Assembly: GCF_001428485.1 (NCBI RefSeq)
Contig: NZ_LMHS01000005.1
Location: 32,568 to 96,567 of the forward strand
Direction: 5' to 3'
Length of the DNA stretch: 64,000 bases
Source of the DNA: Microbacterium sp. Root180
GTDB taxonomy: Bacteria > Actinomycetota > Actinomycetes > Actinomycetales > Microbacteriaceae
Positions 42,645-51,581 of the stretch are shown one piece after another (position 1 is the stretch's first letter; each line of letters opens with the position of its first letter). Made by a program: the position numbers and the translations under genes. Under the pieces are notes generated by a model. The model ran no database searches. It was not told the DNA's origin and saw only the letters and a program-made list of their open reading frames with translations.

Positions 42645-44777
42645 GTGGACGGCTTTCTTCGCTTCGTGACCTCCGCCAAGACGTCGTGGGTCGTCCTCGT
42701 CCTGGCGGCGCTGGTGGCCGGCGGCTTCTTCGCGCTCGGCAGTGGGTCCGAGTCGGAAACGGCCCCGACCGCGGGCCTGCCCGACTCCGCCGAGTCCGCG
42801 CAGGTGGACGACCTCCTCGAGGACTTCCCGAGCGCCGACACGACCTCCGCGCTGCTCGTCTTCGCCGCAGACGAGGGCGACCTCTCACCCGAGACCCTCG
42901 CGCTGATCGGTGCCAAGGCGACCGGCGACCTCGCGGAGTTCACCCCTGACGGCTTCGTGCCTCCCGCCCAGGTATCCGATGACGGGACCGTCGCACTTCT
43001 GGTGGTTCCGCTCGATCCCGAAGCCGACGTCGACCGCCAGGCCGAGCGCGCCGGCGAGATCCGCGAGGCGGCCGCCGCGGACCTCGAGGACGTGCGGGTG
43101 TACCTGACAGGCCCGGAGGGCTTCGAGGTCGACGTCGCAGCGGTCTTCGCGGGAGCGGACTTCACGCTCCTCCTCACCACGGTGATCGTCGTCGCGATCC
43201 TCTTGATCGTGACGTACCGCAGCCCGTGGCTGTGGATCGTGCCGCTCGTCGTCATCGGCGTCGCCGATGCGGTCGCCGGCATCGTCGCCGCCCGAGTGGC
43301 GAGCGCCGCCGGCATCGTCCTGGACGCCTCGATCTCCGGCATCCTCTCCGTGCTCGTCTTCGGAGCCGGCACGAATTACGCGCTCCTGCTCATCGCCCGG
43401 TACCGTGACGAGCTGCGACTGCACAGCGACCGCCGCGAGGCGATGCGCCGGGCGCTGCGCGGTGCGGGACCCGCGATCATCGCGAGCGGGTCGACCGTCG
43501 CGCTCGCCCTGGGAACGCTGCTGTTCGCCGAGATCGCCGGCAACCGTGCGCTGGGTCTCGCCTGCGCGGTCGGTGTGCTCGTGGCGATGGCGTTCGCACT
43601 CATCGTGCTGCCGGCGGCCCTCGTGCTGTTCGGCCGGGGGCTCTTCTGGCCCTACGTTCCCAAGTTCGGCTCGCCCGATGCGATCTCCCGCAGCCCGTGG
43701 GGGCGCCTCGGCCGCGCCGTCTCGCGTCGCCCGGTGATCGTCGCTGTCGGGGGCTTCGCCGTGCTCGCGGCGCTCGCGAGCGGGCTCTTCTTCGTTCAGA
43801 CCGGCCTGTCGCAGAGCGACCGCTTCCTCGAGAAGCCCGAGGCGGTGCAGGGTCAGGAGGTCCTGGCCGATACCTTCTCGGCGGGCACCAGCTCGCCCGC
43901 GACCGTCGTCGTGGCCGCCGAAGACGCCGACGACGCTGTCGCGACGCTCCTCGACGTCGACGGGGTCGACACGGCCGCCGTCAGCGAGGAGTCGGGCGAT
44001 CTCGCCCGCATCGACGTCGTGCTGTCGGACGCTGCCGAGACCCCGGAGTCGTTCGCGACGGTCGAGCGGATGCGCGACGCGCTCGCCGAGTCGGATGCGT
44101 CGGGTGCCCTGGTCGGCGGGCTGGACGCCCGATCTCTCGACGTCGCCCAGGCGCAGGCGCGCGATCAGGCGCTGATCATCCCCTTGATCCTCGTGGTCGT
44201 GCTGATCGTGCTGGTGATCCTGCTGCGCGCGATCGTCGCGCCGCTGCTGCTGCTCCTGGCCGTGGTCGCCAGCTACTTCTCCGCCGTCGGGGCGAGCTGG
44301 TGGCTCTTCCAGTCCCCGCTCTTCGGCTTCCCTGCCATCGACACCAACGTCCTGCTGTTCAGCTTCCTCTTCCTCGTCGCGCTGGGCGTGGACTACAGCA
44401 TCTTCCTCGTGACACGGGCGCAGGAGGAGGCGCGCACCCTCGGCACCACCCAGGGCATGATCCGGGGTCTCGCCGCGACCGGCGCCGTCATCACCAGCGC
44501 CGGCATCCTGCTGGCGGCGGTGTTCGCGGTGCTGGGCGTGCTCCCTCTGATCACGCTCACGCAGATCGGCGTCATCGTCTGCATCGGCGTCCTCATCGAC
44601 ACGCTGCTCGTGCGCACCGTCATCGTGCCGGCGATGGCGTTCATCACGCGAGATCGGTTCTGGTGGCCGCGCAAGCCCGAGATCAGCGATGCGGATGCCG
44701 CAGCCCGCCACCTCGATGCGCTGGCCGTGCCCCCCGCCGAGGTGACCGAACGACAGGCGATGGCCGAGGTCCGCTGA
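42645..44777 (+). CDS. MMPL-family RND-type transporter
   Basis: This 710-residue membrane exporter of the MMPL family is built from two repeats. Each has one helix, an extracytoplasmic domain and a block of five helices. Diagnostic segments are LSVLVFGAGTNYALLLIARYRDEL in the first half and FLFLVALGVDYSIFLVTRAQEEA in the second, which carry the proton-relay Asp/Tyr positions. GTG 42645 has AGGAAAGGCAGG upstream. It probably exports a lipid, drug or other hydrophobic compound using the proton gradient, controlled by the divergent MarR regulator. Confidence 0.94.
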   Translation: MDGFLRFVTSAKTSWVVLVLAALVAGGFFALGSGSESETAPTAGLPDSAESAQVDDLLEDFPSADTTSALLVFAADEGDLSPETLALIGAKATGDLAEFTPDGFVPPAQVSDDGTVALLVVPLDPEADVDRQAERAGEIREAAAADLEDVRVYLTGPEGFEVDVAAVFAGADFTLLLTTVIVVAILLIVTYRSPWLWIVPLVVIGVADAVAGIVAARVASAAGIVLDASISGILSVLVFGAGTNYALLLIARYRDELRLHSDRREAMRRALRGAGPAIIASGSTVALALGTLLFAEIAGNRALGLACAVGVLVAMAFALIVLPAALVLFGRGLFWPYVPKFGSPDAISRSPWGRLGRAVSRRPVIVAVGGFAVLAALASGLFFVQTGLSQSDRFLEKPEAVQGQEVLADTFSAGTSSPATVVVAAEDADDAVATLLDVDGVDTAAVSEESGDLARIDVVLSDAAETPESFATVERMRDALAESDASGALVGGLDARSLDVAQAQARDQALIIPLILVVVLIVLVILLRAIVAPLLLLLAVVASYFSAVGASWWLFQSPLFGFPAIDTNVLLFSFLFLVALGVDYSIFLVTRAQEEARTLGTTQGMIRGLAATGAVITSAGILLAAVFAVLGVLPLITLTQIGVIVCIGVLIDTLLVRTVIVPAMAFITRDRFWWPRKPEISDADAAARHLDALAVPPAEVTERQAMAEVR

Positions 44778-44868
44778 CCTGCCCGGTGACGCGTTTTCGG
44801 GGCATGGCGCGCTGGCCGGGTCGGAGCGCCGCGGGGTAGCCTTCGGTCACCGAGCACGAGGAGGAGCT

Positions 44869-45090
44869 GTGGCAGACAAGGGGATCGATGAGGACACCGC
44901 GTTCCGGGAGATCCTCGCGCGTTTGAGCGAGAAGTATCCCGAGGTCCCGCCAGAGCGCGTCACGGCGATCGTGGACGAAGTCCGCGCGGAGATGACGACG
45001 GCGAAGGTCCGCGACTTCGTGCCCGTGCTCGCGGAGCGTGAAGCGAAGATGCGGGTCAAGGCCGAACGCCCCCCGCGCTCCGAGGGGTGA
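44869..45090 (+). CDS. Small three-helix-bundle-type protein
   Basis: This 73-residue acidic/basic protein (GTG start with GAGGAG upstream) resembles the three-helix bundle dimerisation domain found alone or at the N terminus of some actinobacterial arsenate-reductase-like phosphatases. The pattern is ILARLSEKYPEVPPERVTAIVDEVRAEM followed by VRDFVPVLAEREA. No membrane segment or enzymatic motif is present. It stands between the exporter and a convergent TetR gene. The role is unknown; dimerisation or partner binding is all that can be proposed. Confidence 0.75.
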   Translation: MADKGIDEDTAFREILARLSEKYPEVPPERVTAIVDEVRAEMTTAKVRDFVPVLAEREAKMRVKAERPPRSEG

Positions 45091-45108
45091 CTCGGACCCA
45101 GCTCTGCG

Positions 45109-45681
45109 TCAGAGCGTGGCGAGGAGCGCCTCGGCGGCGGCGCGGGACTGCGTCATGCGCGCCGGGTCGGCGTCGAAGTCGCCGAGGAAGACCGAGCCGA
45201 GCGCGCAGGTGAGCACGCCGTAGGCGACCGTGACGCACGCGTCGGGTGCGGCATCCGGATGCTCCTGCGCCACCAGCTGCGCCAGCTGCATGCGGGTCGC
45301 CGTGTAGGCGACGGTGAGCACGTTGGCGATCTCGGGCGTGGTGCGGGACAGTTCCACGAGGCCCAGCACCACGGCGTTGTCGCGGTCGGGGGAGAGGAAC
45401 GGCACGCCGAACAGGTAGTCGATGGCGCCGTCGATGTCGACAACCTCCGCGGGGAGGAGCGAGCCCGGCTCTCCGCTCGCGTCGGCGAAGACGGCCACCG
45501 CGGTGTCGAGGAGGAGGCGATCGCGGTTGCCGACGAAATGGCGCACGTGGCCGCGCGACATGCCGGCGGTGTCGGCGATGCGGTCGAGCGTCGCGCCGCG
45601 GATGCCGTACTCGGCGATCGTGGTCATCGTCGCGTCCACGATCTGCTCGCGACGCTCGACGGCGACGGACGGGCGTGCCAT
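45109..45681 (-). CDS. TetR-family transcriptional regulator
   Basis: This 190-residue TetR-type repressor has the DNA-binding region IVDATMTTIAEYGIRGATLDRIADTAGMSRGHVRHFVGNRDRL near the N terminus. A mostly helical ligand domain follows (YLFGVPFLSPDRDNAVVLGLVELS). ATG 45681 is preceded by GAGGAGACCGTCG; an earlier in-frame ATG adds only a basic leader. It is divergent from the CocE-type hydrolase that opens the degradation island, with an inverted repeat between them, so it probably controls that operon. Confidence 0.92.
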   Translation of the reverse strand: MARPSVAVERREQIVDATMTTIAEYGIRGATLDRIADTAGMSRGHVRHFVGNRDRLLLDTAVAVFADASGEPGSLLPAEVVDIDGAIDYLFGVPFLSPDRDNAVVLGLVELSRTTPEIANVLTVAYTATRMQLAQLVAQEHPDAAPDACVTVAYGVLTCALGSVFLGDFDADPARMTQSRAAAEALLATL

Positions 45682-45759
45682 CGACGGTCTCCTCTCCCGC
45701 CGGGGTGCCGGCGGATGTGCCATTTCATCGCCAGTGTAACGACGCGATTAATTCTAGTC

Positions 45760-45775
45760 TAGTCGGACTTGACTA
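45760..45775. promoter_or_regulatory. TetR operator candidate
   Basis: TAGTC (45760-45764) and GACTA (45771-45775) are inverted copies around GGACTT, in an AT-richer stretch between the divergent TetR and hydrolase genes. The arms are short, so the call is moderate. Confidence 0.45.
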
Positions 45776-45842
45776 ACTTGGGCGGGATGCATAACGTGTG
45801 GTCTCAACACCGGCGACGTCGCCGCGATCTGGAAGGAAAGAC

Positions 45843-47510
45843 ATGCCTGAGGTTGTGCGCATCCCCCCGATGCCGGAGAGCCCGCTCTCGTTCCCGGCGC
45901 GGGTTCGCGCGAACGACGGAGTGCTCCTCGCGACGGATGTCTACCTTCCCGGCGCACCCGACTCCGCCGATGAGACCCCCGGCGACACCGTCCTCATCCG
46001 CCTGCCGTACGACAAGTCGGGCGTGTACTGCTTCATCCCGTTGATCGCCGAGTACTTCACGCAGCACGGGTACCGCGTCGTCGCGCAGGACGTGCGCGGC
46101 AAGTTCCGCTCCGGCGGCGACGCGCTGCTGTTCGTCAACGAGGTCGACGACGGCCACGCGACGATCGAGTGGATCGTCCAGCAGCCGTGGTCCAACGGCC
46201 GTGTCGCGATGTGGGGGGACAGCTACTACGGCTACACGCAGTGGGCGGCCGCCGCCAGCGGGCATCCGGCTCTCAAGGCCATCTCGCCCCGCGTCACCGG
46301 CACCACGCTCGGGGAACCCGTCCGCCGCGACAGCAGCGACCGCACGCGCCGGGTGGAGTGGGGCGTGACCTACATGTACCCGCTCACCCAGTTCTTCGAC
46401 AACGACATGGTGCTGTGGGAGCCGGACTGGTCTCGCCGCGATTTCGCCGCGCAGGCCGAGGAGTTCATCGCCCAGGTCGGCTACCGCGGTCTCTCGTACG
46501 ACCAGTGGTACCCCCGCCCGGTCCACCTGCCCCGCTTCCCGGAGGGCGACCCGTTCGCCGGGCGCTCGGTGCCCGTGCTCCACACCATCGGCTGGTGGGA
46601 CAACTGCGCGCCGCTCTCGTGGGCCGACGTCGAACGGCTCAAGGCCCGCCCGAACTGGGACGCCCACCACTACCTGCGCATCGAGCCGATGGACCACGAG
46701 GCGTTCGAGCTGCTCGACGCCGACGAGGATCGCGTGTGGGACCGCAGCGAAGCGCAGATCCGCGCACTGCTGCCGCGCACGCTCGACCCGACCCTCGCCT
46801 TCTTCGAGGTGTTCGTCCGCGGCAACGGCTCTCCCGCCGATGTGCCGCGCGTCGCCTGGAACCTCGGCGGGACGACGGAGATGCGCGAGAGCACGTCGTG
46901 GCCGCCCGCCGGCACCCGCACCGTCGAGCTCTTCGCGACCGCGGCGGGCGAGCTGTCGTCGGCTCGGCCGCACGACGAAGCGACCCTTCGGTGGGTGCAC
47001 GATCCCGCCGACCTCGTTCCGTCGAGCGTCCCGGACGCCTTCTCGTACCTGCTGCACAAGCCCGACGAGGCCCCGATCGGCGACCGCGACGACGTGCTGC
47101 GTTTCGAGTCCGCTCCGGCGGCAGCCGACGTCGACCTGGCCGGACCGGTGAGGGCGCGGGCGAGGGTGACGTCGGACGGCCCGGTGATGGACCTGTTCGC
47201 GCGGATGCTGGATGTCGCGCCCGACGGGACCGCACTGCGCATCGCCCGCGGCCAGCTCCAGCTCCTGGATGCCGGCCGCCCCGAGACGCTCGACGTCGAC
47301 CTCGGGCACATCGGCTACCGACTGCGCGCCGGGCACCGCCTGCGCGTGCACGTCAGCAGCAGCGACTACCCCGAGTTCCTGCCGCAGACCGGAACCGGCG
47401 CCGACCCCTGGACCTGGGGGGAGACGCGCGCCAACACCCAGTCCCTGGTCATCGGCGGGGGCGACGCCTTCTCGCTGACTCTCACCGTCCTCGAAGGAGA
47501 CCTGTCGTGA
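45843..47510 (+). CDS. CocE/NonD-family hydrolase (X-Pro dipeptidyl-peptidase S15-like)
   Basis: This 555-residue alpha/beta hydrolase of the CocE/NonD family includes cocaine esterase and glutaryl-7-ACA acylase types. The catalytic triad is visible: nucleophile Ser127 in WGDSYYGYTQ, Asp253 in WWDNCAP and His285 in MDHEAFE. A C-terminal jelly-roll (X-Pro dipeptidase C-terminal domain) ends with YRLRAGHRLRVHVSSSDYPEF. No signal peptide is present. ATG 45843 has GGAAGGAAAG upstream. It shares one base with the next gene (DUF3237) and is followed by a Dpp-type importer, suggesting that imported esters or amides are cleaved in the cytoplasm. Confidence 0.92.
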   Translation: MPEVVRIPPMPESPLSFPARVRANDGVLLATDVYLPGAPDSADETPGDTVLIRLPYDKSGVYCFIPLIAEYFTQHGYRVVAQDVRGKFRSGGDALLFVNEVDDGHATIEWIVQQPWSNGRVAMWGDSYYGYTQWAAAASGHPALKAISPRVTGTTLGEPVRRDSSDRTRRVEWGVTYMYPLTQFFDNDMVLWEPDWSRRDFAAQAEEFIAQVGYRGLSYDQWYPRPVHLPRFPEGDPFAGRSVPVLHTIGWWDNCAPLSWADVERLKARPNWDAHHYLRIEPMDHEAFELLDADEDRVWDRSEAQIRALLPRTLDPTLAFFEVFVRGNGSPADVPRVAWNLGGTTEMRESTSWPPAGTRTVELFATAAGELSSARPHDEATLRWVHDPADLVPSSVPDAFSYLLHKPDEAPIGDRDDVLRFESAPAAADVDLAGPVRARARVTSDGPVMDLFARMLDVAPDGTALRIARGQLQLLDAGRPETLDVDLGHIGYRLRAGHRLRVHVSSSDYPEFLPQTGTGADPWTWGETRANTQSLVIGGGDAFSLTLTVLEGDLS

Positions 47511-47971
47511 TGCTCGAGCCCACCCTGGAGTTCGTCTTCGAGATCCGCGCCCGGATCGACCCGCACTACGACATCGGCCGGGGGCCCGAGGAGAAGCTCT
47601 CGTTCACCCCGGTGTCCGGCGGCACCGTCGCCGGTCCGCGGCTCAACGGCGAAGTCCTCAGCGGCGGCGGCGACTGGGCCGTCGAGCGGTTCGGCACGGC
47701 GCAGCTCGAAGCGCGGTACCTGATCCGTGCCGACGACGGGGCCGTGATCGACATTCTGAACCGCGGCTACTTCCGCGCCACGAGCGCACAGCTCGCCCGG
47801 ATGGAGAAGGGCGAGGACATCCCCGAAGACGAAGACGGGCTGTACTTCCGAACCGCTCCGGTCTTCCAGACGGATGCTCCCGCCCACCGCTGGCTCGCTG
47901 AGAACCAGTTCATCGGCATGGCACGGGACGACGACGGCCACGTCGCCATCCGGGTCTTCCTCCTGCAGTAA
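47510..47971 (+). CDS. DUF3237 family protein, copy 1
   Basis: This 153-residue DUF3237 protein has a beta-rich pattern: LEFVFEIRARID, a GPRLNGEVLSGGGDW turn, LEARYLIRADDGAVIDILNRGYFRA, LYFRTAPVFQTDAPAHRWLAENQFIGMAR and VAIRVFLL. Family members are small beta barrels of unknown function. It is translationally linked to the hydrolase gene (AAGGAGA before either GTG 47507 or ATG 47510). A second copy lies after the transporter ATPase, about 5.3 kb downstream in the same direction. Both may bind or modify the compound degraded by this operon. Confidence 0.88.
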   Translation: MLEPTLEFVFEIRARIDPHYDIGRGPEEKLSFTPVSGGTVAGPRLNGEVLSGGGDWAVERFGTAQLEARYLIRADDGAVIDILNRGYFRATSAQLARMEKGEDIPEDEDGLYFRTAPVFQTDAPAHRWLAENQFIGMARDDDGHVAIRVFLLQ

Positions 47972-47974
47972 CCC

Positions 47975-47989
47975 ACCACCACCACCACC
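47975..47989 (+). repeat. ACC trinucleotide microsatellite
   Basis: Five tandem ACC units lie in the 52-base gap between the DUF3237 gene and the binding-protein gene. Such a tract could vary in length and alter the spacing of the following ribosome site region; no function is evident. Confidence 0.5.
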
Positions 47990-48023
47990 CGAAATCACCA
48001 CCCGATCCGAACGGAACAACAGC

Positions 48024-49679
48024 ATGAAGAGAATCGGAATCGCCGCAGCCGCTGTCGCCTGCGCATCGCTGCTCGTGCTCACCGCCTGCGCGCCCCGAGA
48101 CGGGGGCGGCACCGACGATGGCGACGGCAACGGCGAGATCACCCTCGTGGATGCCCAGCCCGCGGGCACACAGCCCGTCGACGAGGTCACCTGGGCGATC
48201 GCCGAGGGCGAGCCGGCCACGCTGAACCCGGCCAGCTCGGCCAACCTGATCATCCCGAACCTGTGCGACAACCTGCTCTCGCTCCAGCCGGACTTCTCCA
48301 TCGAGCCCGGCATCGCCGAGACGGCGGAGTTCGTCGATCCGACGACGTTCGTGATCACCCTGCGCGACGACGTCACGTTCTGGGACGGCAGCCCCGTGAC
48401 CGCCGACGACGTGGTCTACAGCCTGCAGCAGAGCACGAACCCCGCCTCGCAGTGGTACGGCGCGTTCGCCCTCGTCGTGCCGGACCCCGCGGTCGGCATC
48501 GTCGCCACCGCGCCGAACGAGGTCACCGTGCGCTTCGTCGCCCCCGACTCCACCTTCCGCGACGCGCTCGCCGGGCAGGGCGGCGCGGTCATGCAGAAGG
48601 CGTTCGGCGAGGCCGTCGGCGATGCTCTCGGCACCTCCGACGGCGGCCTCATGTGCACCGGTCCGTACAAGCTCGAAGAGGGCGGCTGGACGCCCGGCAG
48701 CGATATCGTCACGACGGCGAACGAGGACTACTGGAATGGTGCGCCGCTCGTGAAGGAGCTCACCTACACGTTCGTATCGGACGGCTCGACACTCACCAGT
48801 GCGCTCACGGCAGGCGAGATCGACGGCGCCTTCAACGTTCCGCCGTCCTCTCGCGCGGCGTTCGAGGGCGATGGCGCCGGAACCCTGACGGTGGGGAACT
48901 CGACCGCGTCGTACAGCTTCGGCCCCGCATCCTCGACCAGTGCAGCCGCGAATCCGCAGATCCGCCAGGCGCTCAGCATGGCGATCGACCGGGAGAAGTA
49001 TCTGGACACCGTCGTGAACGGGCTCGGCTACGTGCAGAAGACGTTGGTGCCGCCCTTCTCCTTCCAGTCGATGGATGCGGCATCGATCTACGAAGCCGGA
49101 TACGAGGCGCTCGCGGAGCCGACTGTCGATATCGAGGGCGCGAAGAAGCTCGTCGAATCCAGCGGTGAGGACCTCAGCGTTCCGCTCGTCGTCGCGGTGC
49201 CCGCCGGGGCCACGCAGTTCCAGCAGACCGCGGCGATCATTCAGAGCGCCGGCAAGGAGATCGGCCTCGACATCCAGATCAACGAGATGCAGGCATCCGA
49301 TTTCGGAGCGCTGTTCTACGACCCCAGCAAGCGTGAAGGCGTCGACTTCGTCGCGACGCAGGGCTACCTCGAAACCCCGGGCGTGCTCGGCTACCCATCG
49401 CTGTTCCTCCTTCCCGAGCAGCTCGGCGGCTTCTTCAACTGGAGCGGGTACGACAACCCCGAGGTCACGGCTCACATGGCGGCCGCGCGAAATGCGACAG
49501 ATCCCACGACCGCAGCGGAGGAGTACGTCGCGGCACAGGAGATCTTCGCGCCGGACTACCTGCAGGTCACCCTCGCCGGCACCTACCAGCTCACCTACCT
49601 CAGCAAGGATCTGACCGGGGTCGTCACCTCGATCGCCGCGTACAGCAGCCCCTGGGCGCTGCACCTCGGCGGAAAGTGA
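48024..49679 (+). CDS. Dpp/Opp-type solute-binding lipoprotein
   Basis: This 551-residue family-5 binding protein has lipobox LVLTAC (Cys22) and then a Gly/Asp-rich linker. Family segments are LRDDVTFWDGSPVTADDVVYSLQQS and QALSMAIDREKYLDTVVNG. It is the receptor of a Dpp-type importer encoded with two permeases and one fused double ATPase, next to an esterase and an amidohydrolase. That context suggests an ester- or amide-containing small molecule or peptide derivative as ligand. A hairpin follows the stop. Confidence 0.92.
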   Translation: MKRIGIAAAAVACASLLVLTACAPRDGGGTDDGDGNGEITLVDAQPAGTQPVDEVTWAIAEGEPATLNPASSANLIIPNLCDNLLSLQPDFSIEPGIAETAEFVDPTTFVITLRDDVTFWDGSPVTADDVVYSLQQSTNPASQWYGAFALVVPDPAVGIVATAPNEVTVRFVAPDSTFRDALAGQGGAVMQKAFGEAVGDALGTSDGGLMCTGPYKLEEGGWTPGSDIVTTANEDYWNGAPLVKELTYTFVSDGSTLTSALTAGEIDGAFNVPPSSRAAFEGDGAGTLTVGNSTASYSFGPASSTSAAANPQIRQALSMAIDREKYLDTVVNGLGYVQKTLVPPFSFQSMDAASIYEAGYEALAEPTVDIEGAKKLVESSGEDLSVPLVVAVPAGATQFQQTAAIIQSAGKEIGLDIQINEMQASDFGALFYDPSKREGVDFVATQGYLETPGVLGYPSLFLLPEQLGGFFNWSGYDNPEVTAHMAAARNATDPTTAAEEYVAAQEIFAPDYLQVTLAGTYQLTYLSKDLTGVVTSIAAYSSPWALHLGGK

Positions 49680-49684
49680 CAGGA

Positions 49685-49730
49685 CCTGCCGGGGCCGCGC
49701 CCGTCACGCGGCGGCCGCGACCCCGGCAGG
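49685..49730 (+). terminator. Intercistronic hairpin after the binding-protein gene
   Basis: CCTGCCGGGGCCGCG (49685-49699) and CGCGACCCCGGCAGG (49716-49730) are inverted copies with one mismatch and a 16-base loop. There is no T-tract. It precedes the permease by 37 bases and likely dampens downstream expression. Confidence 0.55.
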
Positions 49731-49767
49731 ATGGCAAGACCGGGCGTGGAGAAAGGAGGACAGGGAC

Positions 49768-50721
49768 GTGAACGCTCTCACCCGAACGCTGCTGGGACGC
49801 CTCGGCGGTCTGCTGCTGACGCTGGTCCTCGCGAGCATCGTCATCTATTCAGCGGTGCTGCTCACCGGGGATCCGATCGCCGCGCTCGCCGGCGGTGCGA
49901 AGCCGACCCCCGAGCTCATCGCCGAGATCCGCGCCGCCTACCACCTGGACGCTCCCGTGTGGGAGCGGTACTGGATGTGGCTGACCGGCGTCTTCCAGGG
50001 CGACTTCGGCCAGTCGTTCGTCTACAAGACGGACGTGATGTCGCTGGTTGCGCCGCGCTTCGGGATCACGCTGCAGCTCGTGCTGCTGACATTCACCCTG
50101 ATCCTCATCTTCGGCGTCGGGTCCGGCATCCTCGCCGCGACCCGCGGAGCCCGCACCGACCGGACGGTCGCTGTGCTCACCTCGCTCGGAATGGCGCTGC
50201 CGACGTTCGTCGTCGCGATTCTGCTGATCTGGATCTTCGCGAAGACGCTCGGGTGGTTCCCGGTGTACGGCGCGGGCGAGGGGTTCTGGGACCGCCTGTG
50301 GCACCTCATTCTCCCGGCGGTATCCCTGGCGGTGCTCTTCATCGCGTACATCAGCCGCGTGACCCGCAGCGCCCTCGTCGCACAGCTGCACTCCGAGCAC
50401 GTCGACACCGCACGGGTGCGCGGCATCCCGGCACGGCGCATCTTCGGCGTCCACGTGTTCCGCAACGCGTCACCCCAGCTCCTGGCCATCTCGGGAACGA
50501 CCATCGCGGGCCTGTTCGCGGCATCGGCGATCGCCGAGGTGGCGTTCGGGCTCGGCGGGATCGGCTCGCTGCTCGTGCAGGCGGCTTCGCGCGCCGATCT
50601 TCCCGTCGTGCAGATCGTGTCGCTGCTGCTGGTCGTCATCTTCGTGGTGCTCAACGCCGTCGCCGATCTGATCAGCTTCGCGATCGATCCGACGAGCCTG
50701 TCCGAGGGGATTCAGGCATGA
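49768..50721 (+). CDS. Dpp/Opp-type ABC transporter permease (DppB-like)
   Basis: This 317-residue permease has the DppB-like N terminus (RLGGLLLTLVLASIVIYSAVLLTGDPIAALAGG), six membrane helices and the ATPase-contact loop SEHVDTARVRGIPARRIFGVHVFRNA. GTG 49768 is preceded by AAAGGAGGA. Its stop overlaps the start of the second permease (ATGA). It forms the channel of the importer serving the degradation island. Confidence 0.94.
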   Translation: MNALTRTLLGRLGGLLLTLVLASIVIYSAVLLTGDPIAALAGGAKPTPELIAEIRAAYHLDAPVWERYWMWLTGVFQGDFGQSFVYKTDVMSLVAPRFGITLQLVLLTFTLILIFGVGSGILAATRGARTDRTVAVLTSLGMALPTFVVAILLIWIFAKTLGWFPVYGAGEGFWDRLWHLILPAVSLAVLFIAYISRVTRSALVAQLHSEHVDTARVRGIPARRIFGVHVFRNASPQLLAISGTTIAGLFAASAIAEVAFGLGGIGSLLVQAASRADLPVVQIVSLLLVVIFVVLNAVADLISFAIDPTSLSEGIQA

Positions 50722-51581
50722 GCGTCGGCCAGATCGCGCAGGGCGCCGTGCCGGGCGTCGCACGCCGCGTCGCGAAGAAGGACTGGACGTTCGTGCTCGC
50801 GCTGGTCGTCTTCGGCATCGTCGTGGTGATCGCGCTGGTCGGCTCCTGGATCGCGCCGTACCCCGCCGACGAGCTCTATGTCGGTCCTGTCAACGGCGCG
50901 CCGAGCCTCGCCCACCTGTTCGGGACCGACGACGTCGGACGCGACATCCTCTCCCGCGTGCTCGTCGGCGCGCAGGCGAGCGTGTTCGCCCCGATCATGG
51001 TCGTCGTGCTGTCCACGCTGCTGGGACTCTCCCTCGCGGTGACGGCGGCATGGTTCGGCGGCTGGGTCTCGGGAACCCTCGCCCGGGTGATCGACGTGAT
51101 CTTCGCCATTCCCGGGCTCGTGCTGGCAGTGCTGGCGGTCGCGATGTTCGGGAAAGGGCTCATCGCGCCGATCGTGGCGCTGTCCATCGCGTACATCCCC
51201 GTGGTCGCACGACTCACCCAGACCGCCGCGTCGCGCGAACTCGGGAAGCCGTACTTCGCGGCGCTCCGGGTTCAGGGCGTGTCGAGCGCCGCGATGCTGC
51301 TGCGCCACCTCCTTCCCGCGCTCATCCCGCTCGTCGCGGCGCAGATGGCCGTCGGGTTCGGCTACGCGATGCTCGACCTCGCCGCGATCTCGTTCCTGGG
51401 CCTCGGGCAGCAGCCACCCGCTCCTGACTGGGGCTCGATGATCGCCGCCGGTCAGGCCAGCATCCTCGCCGGGGCGCCCGAGCAGTCCCTGTTCCCGTCG
51501 ATCTTCGTCGTGGCCACGGTGCTCGCCGTCGGGGTCATCGGCGCGAGGGTCACCATCTGGGTCGAGGAGCGTGAGCGATGA
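50718..51581 (+). CDS. Dpp/Opp-type ABC transporter permease (DppC-like)
   Basis: This 287-residue DppC-like permease has its first membrane helix at WTFVLALVVFGIVVVIALVGSWIAPYP, HLFGTDDVGRDILSRVLVGAQAS typical of the family, and a cytoplasmic loop SRELGKPYFAALRVQGVSS for ATPase contact. It overlaps both the upstream permease and the downstream ATPase by four bases, so the importer genes are translated as a unit. Confidence 0.94.
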   Translation: MSVGQIAQGAVPGVARRVAKKDWTFVLALVVFGIVVVIALVGSWIAPYPADELYVGPVNGAPSLAHLFGTDDVGRDILSRVLVGAQASVFAPIMVVVLSTLLGLSLAVTAAWFGGWVSGTLARVIDVIFAIPGLVLAVLAVAMFGKGLIAPIVALSIAYIPVVARLTQTAASRELGKPYFAALRVQGVSSAAMLLRHLLPALIPLVAAQMAVGFGYAMLDLAAISFLGLGQQPPAPDWGSMIAAGQASILAGAPEQSLFPSIFVVATVLAVGVIGARVTIWVEERER

